A DNA stretch of 64,000 nt. Source: Gloeocapsopsis sp. IPPAS B-1203 (GTDB taxonomy: Bacteria; Cyanobacteriota; Cyanobacteriia; Cyanobacteriales; Chroococcidiopsidaceae). The stretch spans positions 248,001 to 312,000 of the forward strand of contig NZ_PEIG01000006.1 in assembly GCF_002749975.1 (NCBI RefSeq), given 5' to 3'. The notes beneath the pieces are model-generated. The model was not told the DNA's origin, ran no database searches, and saw only the letters and a program-made list of their open reading frames with translations. The position numbers and the translations under genes are program-made. Position 1 is the stretch's first letter, and each line of letters starts with the position of its first letter. Shown here in pieces: positions 8,078-15,767 of the stretch.

Positions 8078-8957
8078 GTGACTTTGCCAATGCATCTTTG
8101 CAGTAATTAACTAAGAAAGGAGTGCGATCGCCGTTCTTTGTCCACAATATTGGAAAAAAACTCTCATCCATTGTTGTATCACTTACACGCTGATAACGCC
8201 CATAAATATATCCTGCACCTGTAGGACGAAACTTCGCTTCTGATGACAGTGTATGCACTCCCAAACTGCGACGCACTTTATCAATTCTGGTATTTTTCCC
8301 CGAACCATGCCACACGTTACCATGATGAAAAACGCAGCCTCCCGCAGGAATTTCTACCTGCACAATTTCAGGATCGCTAATATTCATTTCCGCTGCAGTT
8401 TGTAACATTTGAGCGCGATACCCTTGAGTAGGTGCATGAAATTCTGCCACACTATCTAGCAAGCGCCACTTGTGCGATCCTCTGACATACTCGATTGTGC
8501 CAGCATCAGCGCTAGTGTCATCTAAGGCAATCCAACACGTCATCATCTCCGGCGGATCGATATATTTAATGTACGTCGCATCTTGATGCAAAGCGACCTC
8601 TTTACCACCAGAAGGTTTCCACCATAAGCTGTCTTGTCCAATTCTCGCACCTGTCCATCCTGCCAAAGTTGCACTCAACCGCCCAATTTCTGCAGATAAA
8701 ACTACACTTGCAATTGTCAGGTCACTTTTCCAAACATTACACATTTCTCTAGTAACATCAGGCAAGCTCAAGCCAGGACGCCAATACCATTCATCAGGAT
8801 AAATTCCTGTTTCAAACTCCCCAGAAAATAATGGTTCAATTCTTTCAATTAAACGCGCTACTAAATCAGCATTAATTAAGCGAGGAATAACTAAAAAACC
8901 ATCATGATTAAATTTATCTATTTCTTTTGTAGTTAATTTTATCATATTGCTCGGCAT
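8061..8957 (-). CDS. Phytanoyl-CoA dioxygenase (PhyH) family protein
   Basis: 298-aa Fe(II)/2-oxoglutarate-dependent oxygenase. The facial triad is visible as His124 and Asp126 (ALHQDATY) and His217 (VWHGSG), with a downstream Arg (near 229-230) suited to 2-oxoglutarate. PhyH enzymes hydroxylate varied substrates, and hydroxylation next to nitrogen leads to N-dealkylation. The gene is divergent from a solute-binding-protein gene; their shared spacer holds both a palindromic operator (31 bp before this start) and an NtcA-type box. That places it in the amine regulon, so an N-alkyl substrate is a reasonable but unproven guess. Confidence 0.83.
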   Translation of the reverse strand: MPSNMIKLTTKEIDKFNHDGFLVIPRLINADLVARLIERIEPLFSGEFETGIYPDEWYWRPGLSLPDVTREMCNVWKSDLTIASVVLSAEIGRLSATLAGWTGARIGQDSLWWKPSGGKEVALHQDATYIKYIDPPEMMTCWIALDDTSADAGTIEYVRGSHKWRLLDSVAEFHAPTQGYRAQMLQTAAEMNISDPEIVQVEIPAGGCVFHHGNVWHGSGKNTRIDKVRRSLGVHTLSSEAKFRPTGAGYIYGRYQRVSDTTMDESFFPILWTKNGDRTPFLVNYCKDALAKSLIGNG

Positions 8958-8987
8958 AAAATATTATTTTGAATACTGCTGGTATAA

Positions 8988-9001
8988 CTTGTTATAATAA
9001 C
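8988..9001. promoter_or_regulatory. Palindromic operator, copy 2
   Basis: CTTGTTATAATAAC matches CTTGTTATAACAAG at 12 of 14 positions. It lies between the divergent dioxygenase and solute-binding-protein genes, 31 bp before the dioxygenase start and 122 bp before the other. On the minus strand it overlaps a TATTAT hexamer placed 21 bp from the neighbouring NtcA-type box, as a repressor site over a -10 element would. Confidence 0.6.
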
Positions 9002-9020
9002 AATATATAATAGGCAAATT

Positions 9021-9034
9021 GTAGTTTTTAATAC
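9021..9034. promoter_or_regulatory. NtcA-type box in divergent promoter region
   Basis: GTAGTTTTTAATAC is a perfect GTA-N8-TAC. Read toward the dioxygenase gene, a TANNNT hexamer (TATTAT) follows after 21 bp, close to the 20-24 bp spacing of class II NtcA-activated promoters. The hexamer coincides with palindromic operator copy 2, suggesting activation by NtcA and repression by the GntR protein. Confidence 0.5.
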
Positions 9035-9122
9035 AGTTGTATACTTTGATATATTGAAGTTTATTAATAAATGATATTACTTAAATTTTTCATAGTAATC
9101 ATCTGACCATAACTATTAATCA

Positions 9123-9836
9123 ATGAATTTAAAAACAGTCAAGCCTGGCTATCTAACTATTGCTGCAAGCAACTTTGATGCTCGTCCAATGACTTATCTA
9201 GAAGGAGAAACACGTTTAGGCTATGAGCCAGATGTTGCACGGGCAGTATGTGCAAAACTTGGGCTTGAACCGGTGTGGTTTAATGTACCGTGGATCAATT
9301 TTTATCCAACCTTAGCAGCAAAACAGTGTGATGTTGTTTGGTTCAATCAAGCGATTACCGAAGAACGCCGCACCCGTGCCCATTTTTCCCAACCATATGG
9401 TTTCTTTGATGAAGCCGTGCTAGTTCAGGCAAAAAGTGAAATCTACTCTGCTACTGACTTAGCAGGTTTACGTGTAGGAGGATTAGCAACAAGTACCAAT
9501 TTGCAACTAGCTGAAACTTTTGGTGATGTCGAAATTGTACCTTTTCCTGGTAGCGATCGCGTTTTACCAGAGATGCTAGAAGCATTACGCAATAGTGAAA
9601 TTGATGCACTTGTGGATGATGAATTAGTCTTAATTGCAGCTGCAAAGATAGATCCACACTTGCGCGTTGCGTTTAGCGTACCGACACGAATTCCATTTGG
9701 GATAGCAATGCATCAAGATAATTTAGACTTGTTGCGATCTCTCGATGATACTCTGACAGCATTAATTCAAGAAGGTAAGCTAGCAGAAATTTGGCAGCGC
9801 TGGATTCCTGAAAAAGAATTTCCCCTACAATTTTGA
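9123..9836 (+). CDS. Periplasmic-binding-protein-like domain without signal peptide (SBP_bac_3 type)
   Basis: 237 aa forming one complete amino-acid-type solute-binding fold: GYEPDVARAVCAKLGL near residue 33, WINFYPTLAAKQCDVVW, then a hinge and the C-terminal lobe ending in GKLAEIWQRWIP. Unlike transport proteins of this family it has no signal peptide or lipobox: the protein begins MNLKTVKPGYLTIAAS, directly at the first beta-strand. No permease or ATPase gene is adjacent. It could be a cytoplasmic ligand sensor or chaperone, or have lost its leader. It shares its promoter region with the dioxygenase gene and so probably belongs to the amine regulon. Confidence 0.78.
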   Translation: MNLKTVKPGYLTIAASNFDARPMTYLEGETRLGYEPDVARAVCAKLGLEPVWFNVPWINFYPTLAAKQCDVVWFNQAITEERRTRAHFSQPYGFFDEAVLVQAKSEIYSATDLAGLRVGGLATSTNLQLAETFGDVEIVPFPGSDRVLPEMLEALRNSEIDALVDDELVLIAAAKIDPHLRVAFSVPTRIPFGIAMHQDNLDLLRSLDDTLTALIQEGKLAEIWQRWIPEKEFPLQF

Positions 9837-9866
9837 GTAGATACTAATGTATTAACGGTGATAGTG

Positions 9867-10415
9867 ATGAATCGTATTGCAAATCAACTGAGCCTCCAAG
9901 AGTTTCTGGATTTGTCAGATTGCGATCGCTATGAATTGGTGGAAGGACAGCTTAAACTCAAAATATCACCAAAATACAAACATTCGACTCTGCAACTACG
10001 GCTATTAATGGCGTTAACTCAATGGTGCGAGCAACAAAAATACGGTCGAGTTCGTCCCGAATGGGGTGTAGTTTTACAACGACAGCAAAAAGATTGGGTT
10101 CCGGTTCCTGAGCTACTTTACGTGTCTTACCAACGGCTACCACAAGCGTGGAATGAAGATGAACCTTGTCCGGTTGTACCAGAATTAGTTATTGAAATCG
10201 TTTCTCCTGGTCAAACTTTTGGGGAAATGACTGAGAAAGCAACAGATTATCTAATTGCAGGCGTAGATCAAGTTTGGGTAGTAGATACTAAAGCGCAATC
10301 AGTGACAGTTTTCGAGCGCGATTCTTTACCGCAGATAATTCGGGGTAATGGCTCAATCAGCGTACTACCAGGTTTTGTCTTAAATGTTGCTGATTTGTTT
10401 GAAGCGTTAGTTTGA
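9867..10415 (+). CDS. Uma2-family endonuclease (DUF820)
   Basis: About 182 aa, a PD-(D/E)XK-fold protein of the family greatly expanded in cyanobacteria. Landmarks are the N-terminal LSLQEFLDL and YELVEGQL, the core VPELVIEIVSPG, and KATDYLIAGVDQVWVVD, which carry the acidic and Lys active-site positions. GTG codons at 9858 and 9864 are alternative starts; the ATG at 9867 gives the usual MNRIANQLSLQEF beginning. The function of these proteins in cells is not established; many are linked to mobile DNA. It sits next to an insertion-sequence remnant. Confidence 0.85.
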   Translation: MNRIANQLSLQEFLDLSDCDRYELVEGQLKLKISPKYKHSTLQLRLLMALTQWCEQQKYGRVRPEWGVVLQRQQKDWVPVPELLYVSYQRLPQAWNEDEPCPVVPELVIEIVSPGQTFGEMTEKATDYLIAGVDQVWVVDTKAQSVTVFERDSLPQIIRGNGSISVLPGFVLNVADLFEALV

Positions 10416-10681
10416 AGTGAGTTAGAGACCTTTTTGACAGAAGATTACTATAGGTAAGAAAAGTAAAAGCTGTTTAGTTAGAGGAATTAGACAAGCTAAT
10501 GGAATATATCTAAGCGCTCTAATAATTCAAATGTAGCGAATGTTCGAGAGGTGTTGGTGCTGAGTTTTAGGCTACTCGCTGCTGCTGATTTGAGCGGTTG
10601 GGCAGCTTTAATCCTTGATTAGGGCAACCGTCACGTCTTATTAGGTCAGCCAGCTTGACTAAATTTCAATACTAATTTAAT

Positions 10682-11152
10682 GCTAACAGGAGTTACGCAG
10701 TTGGATGAAGGAAAAAGCGGGGTGTAGCCAAATAAGTCCGAACCGCGTCTCGCACAATGCTAAGTTTTGCTTCGTACCAACTGATACCTGTAGCAAACCA
10801 GTAGAGTTCTAAGCATAAGAATGCCCGAATTGCCAATCCAACATGATTGCGTTGCGCCCGTGAAGAACGTACTTGAGCGCGTTCTACCCCACAACACTGC
10901 TTCAACCCACGATGGTACTCTATTCCACAAGACTTCTGGTGACGGTTCCATTCGATGCAACAACCGAGTCATCGCGTCATGAGCCGCAGCATTGTCCGAC
11001 TCCGGTTGCACTCGTTCGGCTTCCACGCAGCTATATGCCTTCTGCGTTGCAATCAAAAAGTTAATGTAATCGTACTCGTTGACTTTCGGTGGATTCATTC
11101 TTTGGTTCTACCGCACTTACCCATTTTTCTCAACTGCGTAACTCCTGGCTAA
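10682..11152. mobile_element. Internally deleted insertion sequence (MITE-like) with inverted repeats and target duplication
   Basis: The element at 10687-11147 (461 bp) is bounded by 17-bp perfect inverted repeats, CAGGAGTTACGCAGTTG and its complement, and flanked on both sides by the direct repeat GCTAA (10682-10686 and 11148-11152). Inside, the minus strand holds only the two ends of a DDE transposase gene. This is a non-autonomous deletion derivative whose ends remain intact, so it could still be moved by a full-length relative elsewhere in the genome. A 4-bp duplication (CTAA) with a shifted boundary is also possible. Confidence 0.85.
10693..11098 (-). pseudogene. Transposase remnant: N-terminus joined to C-terminus
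   Basis: Read on the minus strand from 11098, the frame encodes MNPPKVNEYDYINFLIATQK and about 40 further residues typical of the start of a cyanobacterial IS4/IS701-like transposase. The frame then changes and the family's C-terminal end follows: GVERAQVRSSRAQRNHVGLA, with IRAFLCLELYWF, to a stop near 10693. The whole central catalytic region with the Asp-Asp-Glu residues is missing. The two parts lie in different frames, so no working transposase is made. Confidence 0.8.
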
Positions 11153-11204
11153 GAAAGATAAGATTAAAGAATCGAGAAGCACAAAAAGCGTTTGTTTTTA
11201 AGTA

Positions 11205-12353
11205 ATGATTATTTCTCACCTAAGTTTGAAGAACTGGAGAAACTTTCGAGCAGTGGATGTTGATCTAAGAGATCGCGTTTTTCTTGTTGGTCCTAATGCC
11301 TCTGGTAAATCAAATTTTCTAGACGCTTTAAGGTTTTTGCGAGATCTTGCCAAGAATGGAGGTGGATTACAGAAAGCTGTAAGAGACCGAGGAAGTTTAT
11401 CCAAAATCAGATGTCTATATGCGAGGCGATATCCCGACGTTGAGATAGAAATACATTTAGCAGAAAACGAATTACAAGCACCTACTTGGAAATATAGTAT
11501 TGGAATTAAGCAAAGGAAGGGAGGTCAGAATGAACCTATTCTTTCGTATGAGAGAGTTTGGAAAGATGGAAAACAATTAATAAATCGTCCAGATCTTGAA
11601 GATGAAACAGATAGTTTACGTTTAACCCAAACTTATTTGGAGCAGATTAATGCAAATGCAGCATTTAGAGAAATTCCCAAGTTTCTCGAATCCATCCTAT
11701 ACCTTCATTTAGTACCTCAACTATTACGATATCCTGAAGCCTTTAGTGGACCAGGTATTCAGGGCGATCCTTTTGGTAGAAACTTTTTGGAACGAGTTAT
11801 TAAGACCTCAGAAAAGACTCGTCGCTCCCGCCTAAAAAAAATTGAGGATGCCTTGAAAATTGCAGTTCCTCAGTTAAAGCAATTAACTGATGTTAAAGAT
11901 GAAATGGGCATTCCTCATTTAGAAGCGGTCTATGAACACTGGCGACCTGGAGCAGGTAAACAGCGAGAAGATCAGTTTTCAGATGGAACACTACGTCTAA
12001 TTGGTTTACTGTGGTCGCTTCTTGAAAGTGACTCTCTTCTGCTACTTGAAGAGCCAGAATTGTCTTTAAACGCTGGAATTACTGCTAAGTTACCTTCTTT
12101 AATCTATCGTTTACAGAAAGCGAAAAAGCGGCAAGTTATGCTGAGTACCCATAGTGCGGACTTGCTATCAGATGAAGGTATTGGAGGTGAAGAAGTTTTA
12201 CTAATGACGCCGACTGCTGAAGGTACGAAAGTTGAAGTAGCTTCTTCGATTCAAGAAATTAACAGCCTTCTTGAGGGAGGGCTTACTGTTGCTGATGCAG
12301 CTTTACCTCGCGCAACTCCTGCACAGGTTGATCAATTGAGCTTACTTAAATGA
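11205..12353 (+). CDS. AAA/ABC-type ATPase (AAA_21, OLD-like), candidate defence ATPase
   Basis: 382 aa, SMC/RecF-like ATPase. It starts SHLSLKNWRNF, the usual start of the RecF/OLD fold, with Walker A GPNASGKS at residues 29-36. The signature region is FSDGTLRLIGLLWSLL, Walker B is LLLLEEPELSLN and the switch His lies in STHSADLLSD. There is no C-terminal TOPRIM domain as in OLD nucleases; instead that activity may come from the next gene, whose ATG overlaps this stop by 4 bp (ATGA). The two-gene form resembles ATPase-plus-effector anti-phage systems such as PARIS or Septu, though it matches none exactly. It follows a Uma2 gene and an IS remnant. Confidence 0.82.
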   Translation: MIISHLSLKNWRNFRAVDVDLRDRVFLVGPNASGKSNFLDALRFLRDLAKNGGGLQKAVRDRGSLSKIRCLYARRYPDVEIEIHLAENELQAPTWKYSIGIKQRKGGQNEPILSYERVWKDGKQLINRPDLEDETDSLRLTQTYLEQINANAAFREIPKFLESILYLHLVPQLLRYPEAFSGPGIQGDPFGRNFLERVIKTSEKTRRSRLKKIEDALKIAVPQLKQLTDVKDEMGIPHLEAVYEHWRPGAGKQREDQFSDGTLRLIGLLWSLLESDSLLLLEEPELSLNAGITAKLPSLIYRLQKAKKRQVMLSTHSADLLSDEGIGGEEVLLMTPTAEGTKVEVASSIQEINSLLEGGLTVADAALPRATPAQVDQLSLLK

Positions 12354-12961
12354 CTGATATTCCGATTAATCTGGCAGTTGAGGATGATTTGAGTGAGGCG
12401 GTGTTGAAGGAAATACTTAAACAGTCTCAACGACCATTTTCTATTGGAACTTGCCTAAAACACCGAGGCTATGGTTATCTCAAAAAAATTCTTCCAGGAA
12501 TAAATCATGCTGCGAAAGGTTCACCTTATTTAGTATTGACAGACTTAGACAAAAACGAGTGTCCACTAGCTTTGATTGCAGAATGGTTATCTCATCCAAA
12601 ACATCCAAATTTGATTTTTCGAGTTGCAGTTACAGAAGTAGAGGCTTGGCTTTTGGCACATCGTGAAGCATTTGCACAATTTCTTGGCATTTCAGTAGAC
12701 TTAATTCCTGATGATGTAGATTCAATCCCTGAGCCAAAGCAATTGCTGATTGAGTTAACAAAAAAATCAAAAAAACGTTATTTGCGTGACGCAATTGTAC
12801 CTGCTAAGAATAGCACTGCAAAAATTGGTAAGGATTACAATGGTCAACTTATTCAATTTATCAATCAAAACTGGCGATCTGAAATGGCAAAAACTCACTC
12901 TCGAAGTCTAGAGAGAGCAGTAAATGCAATAGTTCATTTTGAACCTACGTGGAAAACCTGA
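12350..12961 (+). CDS. DUF4276-like, TOPRIM-like partner of the ATPase
   Basis: 203 aa. Features consistent with a TOPRIM-type fold are an early acidic segment AVEDDLSEAVLKEIL, a VLTDLDKNEC strand with a DxD motif near residue 65, and VAVTEVEAWLLA with conserved Glu residues. DUF4276 proteins share this order and are often encoded beside AAA_21 ATPases. The 4-bp overlap with the ATPase gene indicates translational coupling and a joint function, plausibly an ATPase-controlled nuclease or RNA-cleaving effector. The family call is by motif order only; no activity has been shown here. Confidence 0.68.
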   Translation: MTDIPINLAVEDDLSEAVLKEILKQSQRPFSIGTCLKHRGYGYLKKILPGINHAAKGSPYLVLTDLDKNECPLALIAEWLSHPKHPNLIFRVAVTEVEAWLLAHREAFAQFLGISVDLIPDDVDSIPEPKQLLIELTKKSKKRYLRDAIVPAKNSTAKIGKDYNGQLIQFINQNWRSEMAKTHSRSLERAVNAIVHFEPTWKT

Positions 12962-13024
12962 CTGACCAATTATCCATTACCTACTATCATCTTGATACAC
13001 ACACTTAAACTAAATTCAGTGAAA

Positions 13025-13038
13025 GTATCTCTAGATAC
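13025..13038. promoter_or_regulatory. NtcA-type box upstream of second GS-like gene
   Basis: GTATCTCTAGATAC is a perfect GTA-N8-TAC, itself nearly palindromic. It ends 3 bp before the palindromic operator, exactly the arrangement seen at the other GS gene (7899-7929). Confidence 0.55.
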
Positions 13039-13041
13039 AGC

Positions 13042-13055
13042 CTTGTTATAACAAG
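13042..13055. promoter_or_regulatory. Palindromic operator, copy 3 (perfect)
   Basis: CTTGTTATAACAAG, a perfect 14-bp palindrome, located 33 bp before the ATG of the second GS-like gene. With the copy at 32294 it defines the consensus used for the other sites. Confidence 0.75.
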
Positions 13056-13088
13056 ATTGCTTTACTACAAAAAAGCGTATCAGGAGTC

Positions 13089-14591
13089 ATGGCAGTGACT
13101 GGCACACTCACCCGTGTTGAAGCACTAACCGATTTGGAAGCTTATGTTGATGCTGAAGGTCGTGCGGAACTGGTAAAGCAAGTACGGGCAAAGATTAATG
13201 AATTAGGAATTCAGTATATATATTATCAGTTTGTTTCCGTTACAGGTCGCATTGTTGGTAAAGGTGTCCCTGCGGAACATTGGGAAGCGATCGCCCAAAA
13301 TGGTTTTCAGTTAGTTTACGGTGCAACTGCTAATTTATCTCTCGATCGCCACCGCAATTATATCGGTTATGGTCCCGAAGCTTCAGAACTTGTGGCAATT
13401 CCCGATCCAGAAACGTTTTGTCAATTACCGTGGGATAAGCGTGTTGCAAGGGTTTTTTGCACGTGTTTTCGTAACCGCGAAGAACCAAACGATCCTGGTG
13501 CATATTTAACATCAGATTGTCGCGGGAATTTACGCCGAATTCACGCCGAGTTTCAACAAGAACACAATGGATTACATCTGCGTCATGGTTGCGAACCGGA
13601 AATGATGTGGTTGAAAAAAGGTACTAATGGAAAACCAGATGGTGGAGTTACGAAACCAAATTGCTACCACATTGATCAGTTTGAAGAATTGCGTCCTGTG
13701 TTCTTGAAGGTGATAGAATACAGTCAGGCGATGGGATTGGATATGATTCAGGGCGATCATGAAGATGCACCAGGGCAATTAGAACTCAATTTTATGTTTG
13801 ATGATGCTTTGAGAACGTGCGATCGCTTGACTACATATCGTCAAATCTGCGCTCAAGTAGCAAGAGAACATAATCTCATTGCTTGCTTTATGACGAAACC
13901 TTTTATGGGCGTTTCTGCTTCGGGTTGCCATCACAATTTATCATTATGGCGTGGTGGAGAAGCAATTGTTAAAGACTTTAGTAATGAGACGCTACCAGGA
14001 ATGGCGGGAACTTTTCAATATGACAAAGGTGGGGAAAATACCTTTCTACCCTCACAATCATCGAAGTTACCTGGTGCGATCGGTTTAAACTGCATTGGTG
14101 GTGTCATAGAACATCTGGGGGCTTTGACTGCGATCGGTTGTTCTACTGTGAACTCTTACCGTCGGTTGTGGGATACTGGCTTGTGGGCACCTGTGTATGC
14201 AGATTGGGGTTATCAAAATCGCACGTGTGGGTTGCGAGTTTCTGCACCAGGGCGATTTGAATATCGCGCTGTAGATTCAATGGTGAATCCGTATTTAATG
14301 GCAGCTGGGTTGCTGAAAGCTTTTGATGATGGTATTAAACGCAACCTCGATCCAGGAGAACCTGAACATCGTAATTTGTATGAGGCAATGGAAGCTGGTA
14401 AGCAAGTCAAGAAGTTACCAATGTCTTTAGGTGAAGCTTTAGATCGTTTAGCGACGGATGAGGTGATTAAATCTGCATTACCTGGAGAGATGTATCAAGT
14501 TTACACTTGGTACAAACGCGATGAGTGGGAGCGATTCTTGTCTACAGTCAGTAACTGGGATATAGAAAATTATCTCGATTGTTTGCCTTAG
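13089..14591 (+). CDS. Glutamine synthetase family protein (second paralogue, long form)
   Basis: 500 aa, GS catalytic fold with EPEMMWLKKG, GDHEDAPGQLELN, GCHHNLSLW and APGRFEYRAVD at the usual positions, plus an insert of about 25 residues around GGENTFLPSQ absent from the paralogue at 6533. Diverged GS proteins of this kind ligate glutamate to amines other than ammonia. Start: the ATG has AGGAG only 2 nt away, but a GTG two codons later (13095) has it at 8 nt and matches the leader of the paralogue, so either may be used. Preceded by an NtcA-type box and a perfect palindromic operator. Substrate unknown. Confidence 0.83.
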   Translation: MAVTGTLTRVEALTDLEAYVDAEGRAELVKQVRAKINELGIQYIYYQFVSVTGRIVGKGVPAEHWEAIAQNGFQLVYGATANLSLDRHRNYIGYGPEASELVAIPDPETFCQLPWDKRVARVFCTCFRNREEPNDPGAYLTSDCRGNLRRIHAEFQQEHNGLHLRHGCEPEMMWLKKGTNGKPDGGVTKPNCYHIDQFEELRPVFLKVIEYSQAMGLDMIQGDHEDAPGQLELNFMFDDALRTCDRLTTYRQICAQVAREHNLIACFMTKPFMGVSASGCHHNLSLWRGGEAIVKDFSNETLPGMAGTFQYDKGGENTFLPSQSSKLPGAIGLNCIGGVIEHLGALTAIGCSTVNSYRRLWDTGLWAPVYADWGYQNRTCGLRVSAPGRFEYRAVDSMVNPYLMAAGLLKAFDDGIKRNLDPGEPEHRNLYEAMEAGKQVKKLPMSLGEALDRLATDEVIKSALPGEMYQVYTWYKRDEWERFLSTVSNWDIENYLDCLP

Positions 14592-14600
14592 TAACAGAAA

Positions 14601-15083
14601 TTAGCCTGAATATTCTTCAAGTTTTACATACACTTCTGTTGGATGCGATCGCGCATATGAAATATCCCATTGCCGAAACCCTAAACTCTGATAAAGCTTT
14701 GCAGCTACATCATTCTCTTTTCGATAACTAGTCGCAATGATTTCAACATCAGGACACAGCTTAAGGCGGCGAATGACCTCAATCATAGTAGCTCGTCCAT
14801 AGCCTTGACGCTGATACTTGCTATCAATCATCAACCGCATGATGAATCCTACACCTGCATCAATTTCATACATTGCAAAGCCAATCATCGGCAGTTCGGG
14901 TTGTTCGTACCCACATACAGCAGCATCGTAAACAGCTAAGGGGAAAAGATTAGGATTAACATAAGCTTCAGCTAGAGACTGCATGGTAGTAGCAACCAGA
15001 CTTTTCTGTGATTCCGATACTTGAAGATTTAAACATTCTCGGAAATTTTCTGGTGTAACTTTGCGTAAGTGAACTTTTGTCAC
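14601..15083 (-). CDS. GNAT acetyltransferase, BltD-like (possible spermidine/spermine acetyltransferase)
   Basis: 160 aa. The start VHLRKVTPENFRECLNL and the acetyl-CoA loop YQRQGYGRATMIEVIRR followed by KLYQSLGFRQW are typical of GNAT enzymes close to the BltD/SpeG polyamine acetyltransferases. Acetylation of polyamines would fit the amine theme of this region, but the specificity is not certain from sequence. The start is a GTG. It is convergent with the second GS-like gene, 9 bp from its end. Confidence 0.78.
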   Translation of the reverse strand: MTKVHLRKVTPENFRECLNLQVSESQKSLVATTMQSLAEAYVNPNLFPLAVYDAAVCGYEQPELPMIGFAMYEIDAGVGFIMRLMIDSKYQRQGYGRATMIEVIRRLKLCPDVEIIATSYRKENDVAAKLYQSLGFRQWDISYARSHPTEVYVKLEEYSG

Positions 15084-15147
15084 AAGCTTGTTTACTCAAA
15101 ATTGAACTTTTTAATAGTGACACTTAGTTGGAAAGGCGATCGCCTCG

Positions 15148-15699
15148 CTACGTAGGTGTATCCAGCCGCCTATCAGCTTTTGTTAAAATAAACTGCTCCA
15201 AGTCATGATATTGCCCTTTCCAAAAGCCATGTTGCATCCATTTACCCTGATGGAAACCTAATTTTTGCAATAATTTTTTAGAAGCTATATTTTCTAACAT
15301 AACCTCTGCAATAACATACTGTATTCCTATGGTTTCAAATCCATATTGCAGAATGGCACTTAAAGCTTCACTCATAATGCCCTGTTGCCAAAATTGACTG
15401 GCAAGTTCGTAACCAACCTCAGCAGCATTTGCTTGTTTATCCCATGTGAAGCCGCACGAACCAATCAAACAATTGTCTTGTTGGCGAGCAATACCCCAAC
15501 GTATACCACGCCCACTTTCAAATCCTTTTGCTCTGCGTTCAATAACCTCAATTGCTTCATCAATATGGGTGAATGTATCAAGGTTATGAAATTGAGTGAC
15601 TTGAGGATCGGAAAATACAGTAAAGATAGCCTCAGCATCTGCTTGAGTTGCTGGGCGAAGTATCAGCCGTTCTGTTTTCAGATAGGGGAAAGCAAGCAT
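15148..15699 (-). CDS. GNAT acetyltransferase, RimJ/RimL type
   Basis: 183 aa from the ATG at 15699, which yields the typical family start LKTERLILRPATQADAEAIF. The C-terminal half has GYELASQFWQQGIMSEAL, with QGI in place of the usual QGY/G, and NIASKKLLQKLGF. The frame stays open to 15816, but that extension would overlap the divergent N-demethylase gene and has no family similarity. RimJ/RimL-like enzymes acetylate protein N-termini or small amines; the target is unknown. Confidence 0.82.
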   Translation of the reverse strand: MLAFPYLKTERLILRPATQADAEAIFTVFSDPQVTQFHNLDTFTHIDEAIEVIERRAKGFESGRGIRWGIARQQDNCLIGSCGFTWDKQANAAEVGYELASQFWQQGIMSEALSAILQYGFETIGIQYVIAEVMLENIASKKLLQKLGFHQGKWMQHGFWKGQYHDLEQFILTKADRRLDTPT

Positions 15700-15767
15700 T
15701 AATAACAATCGGTGACAGCATTTATTAAACTTTAGAGTATGTAAGGCAATATCAGAGGGAGAATCAG

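Noticed and set aside
15697-15710. Half-site resembling the palindrome (ATTGTTATTAATGC on the minus strand) near the N-demethylase gene
   Set aside because: Only the left half matches; the right half has no symmetry and it overlaps the start codon of the neighbouring acetyltransferase. Not counted as an operator.
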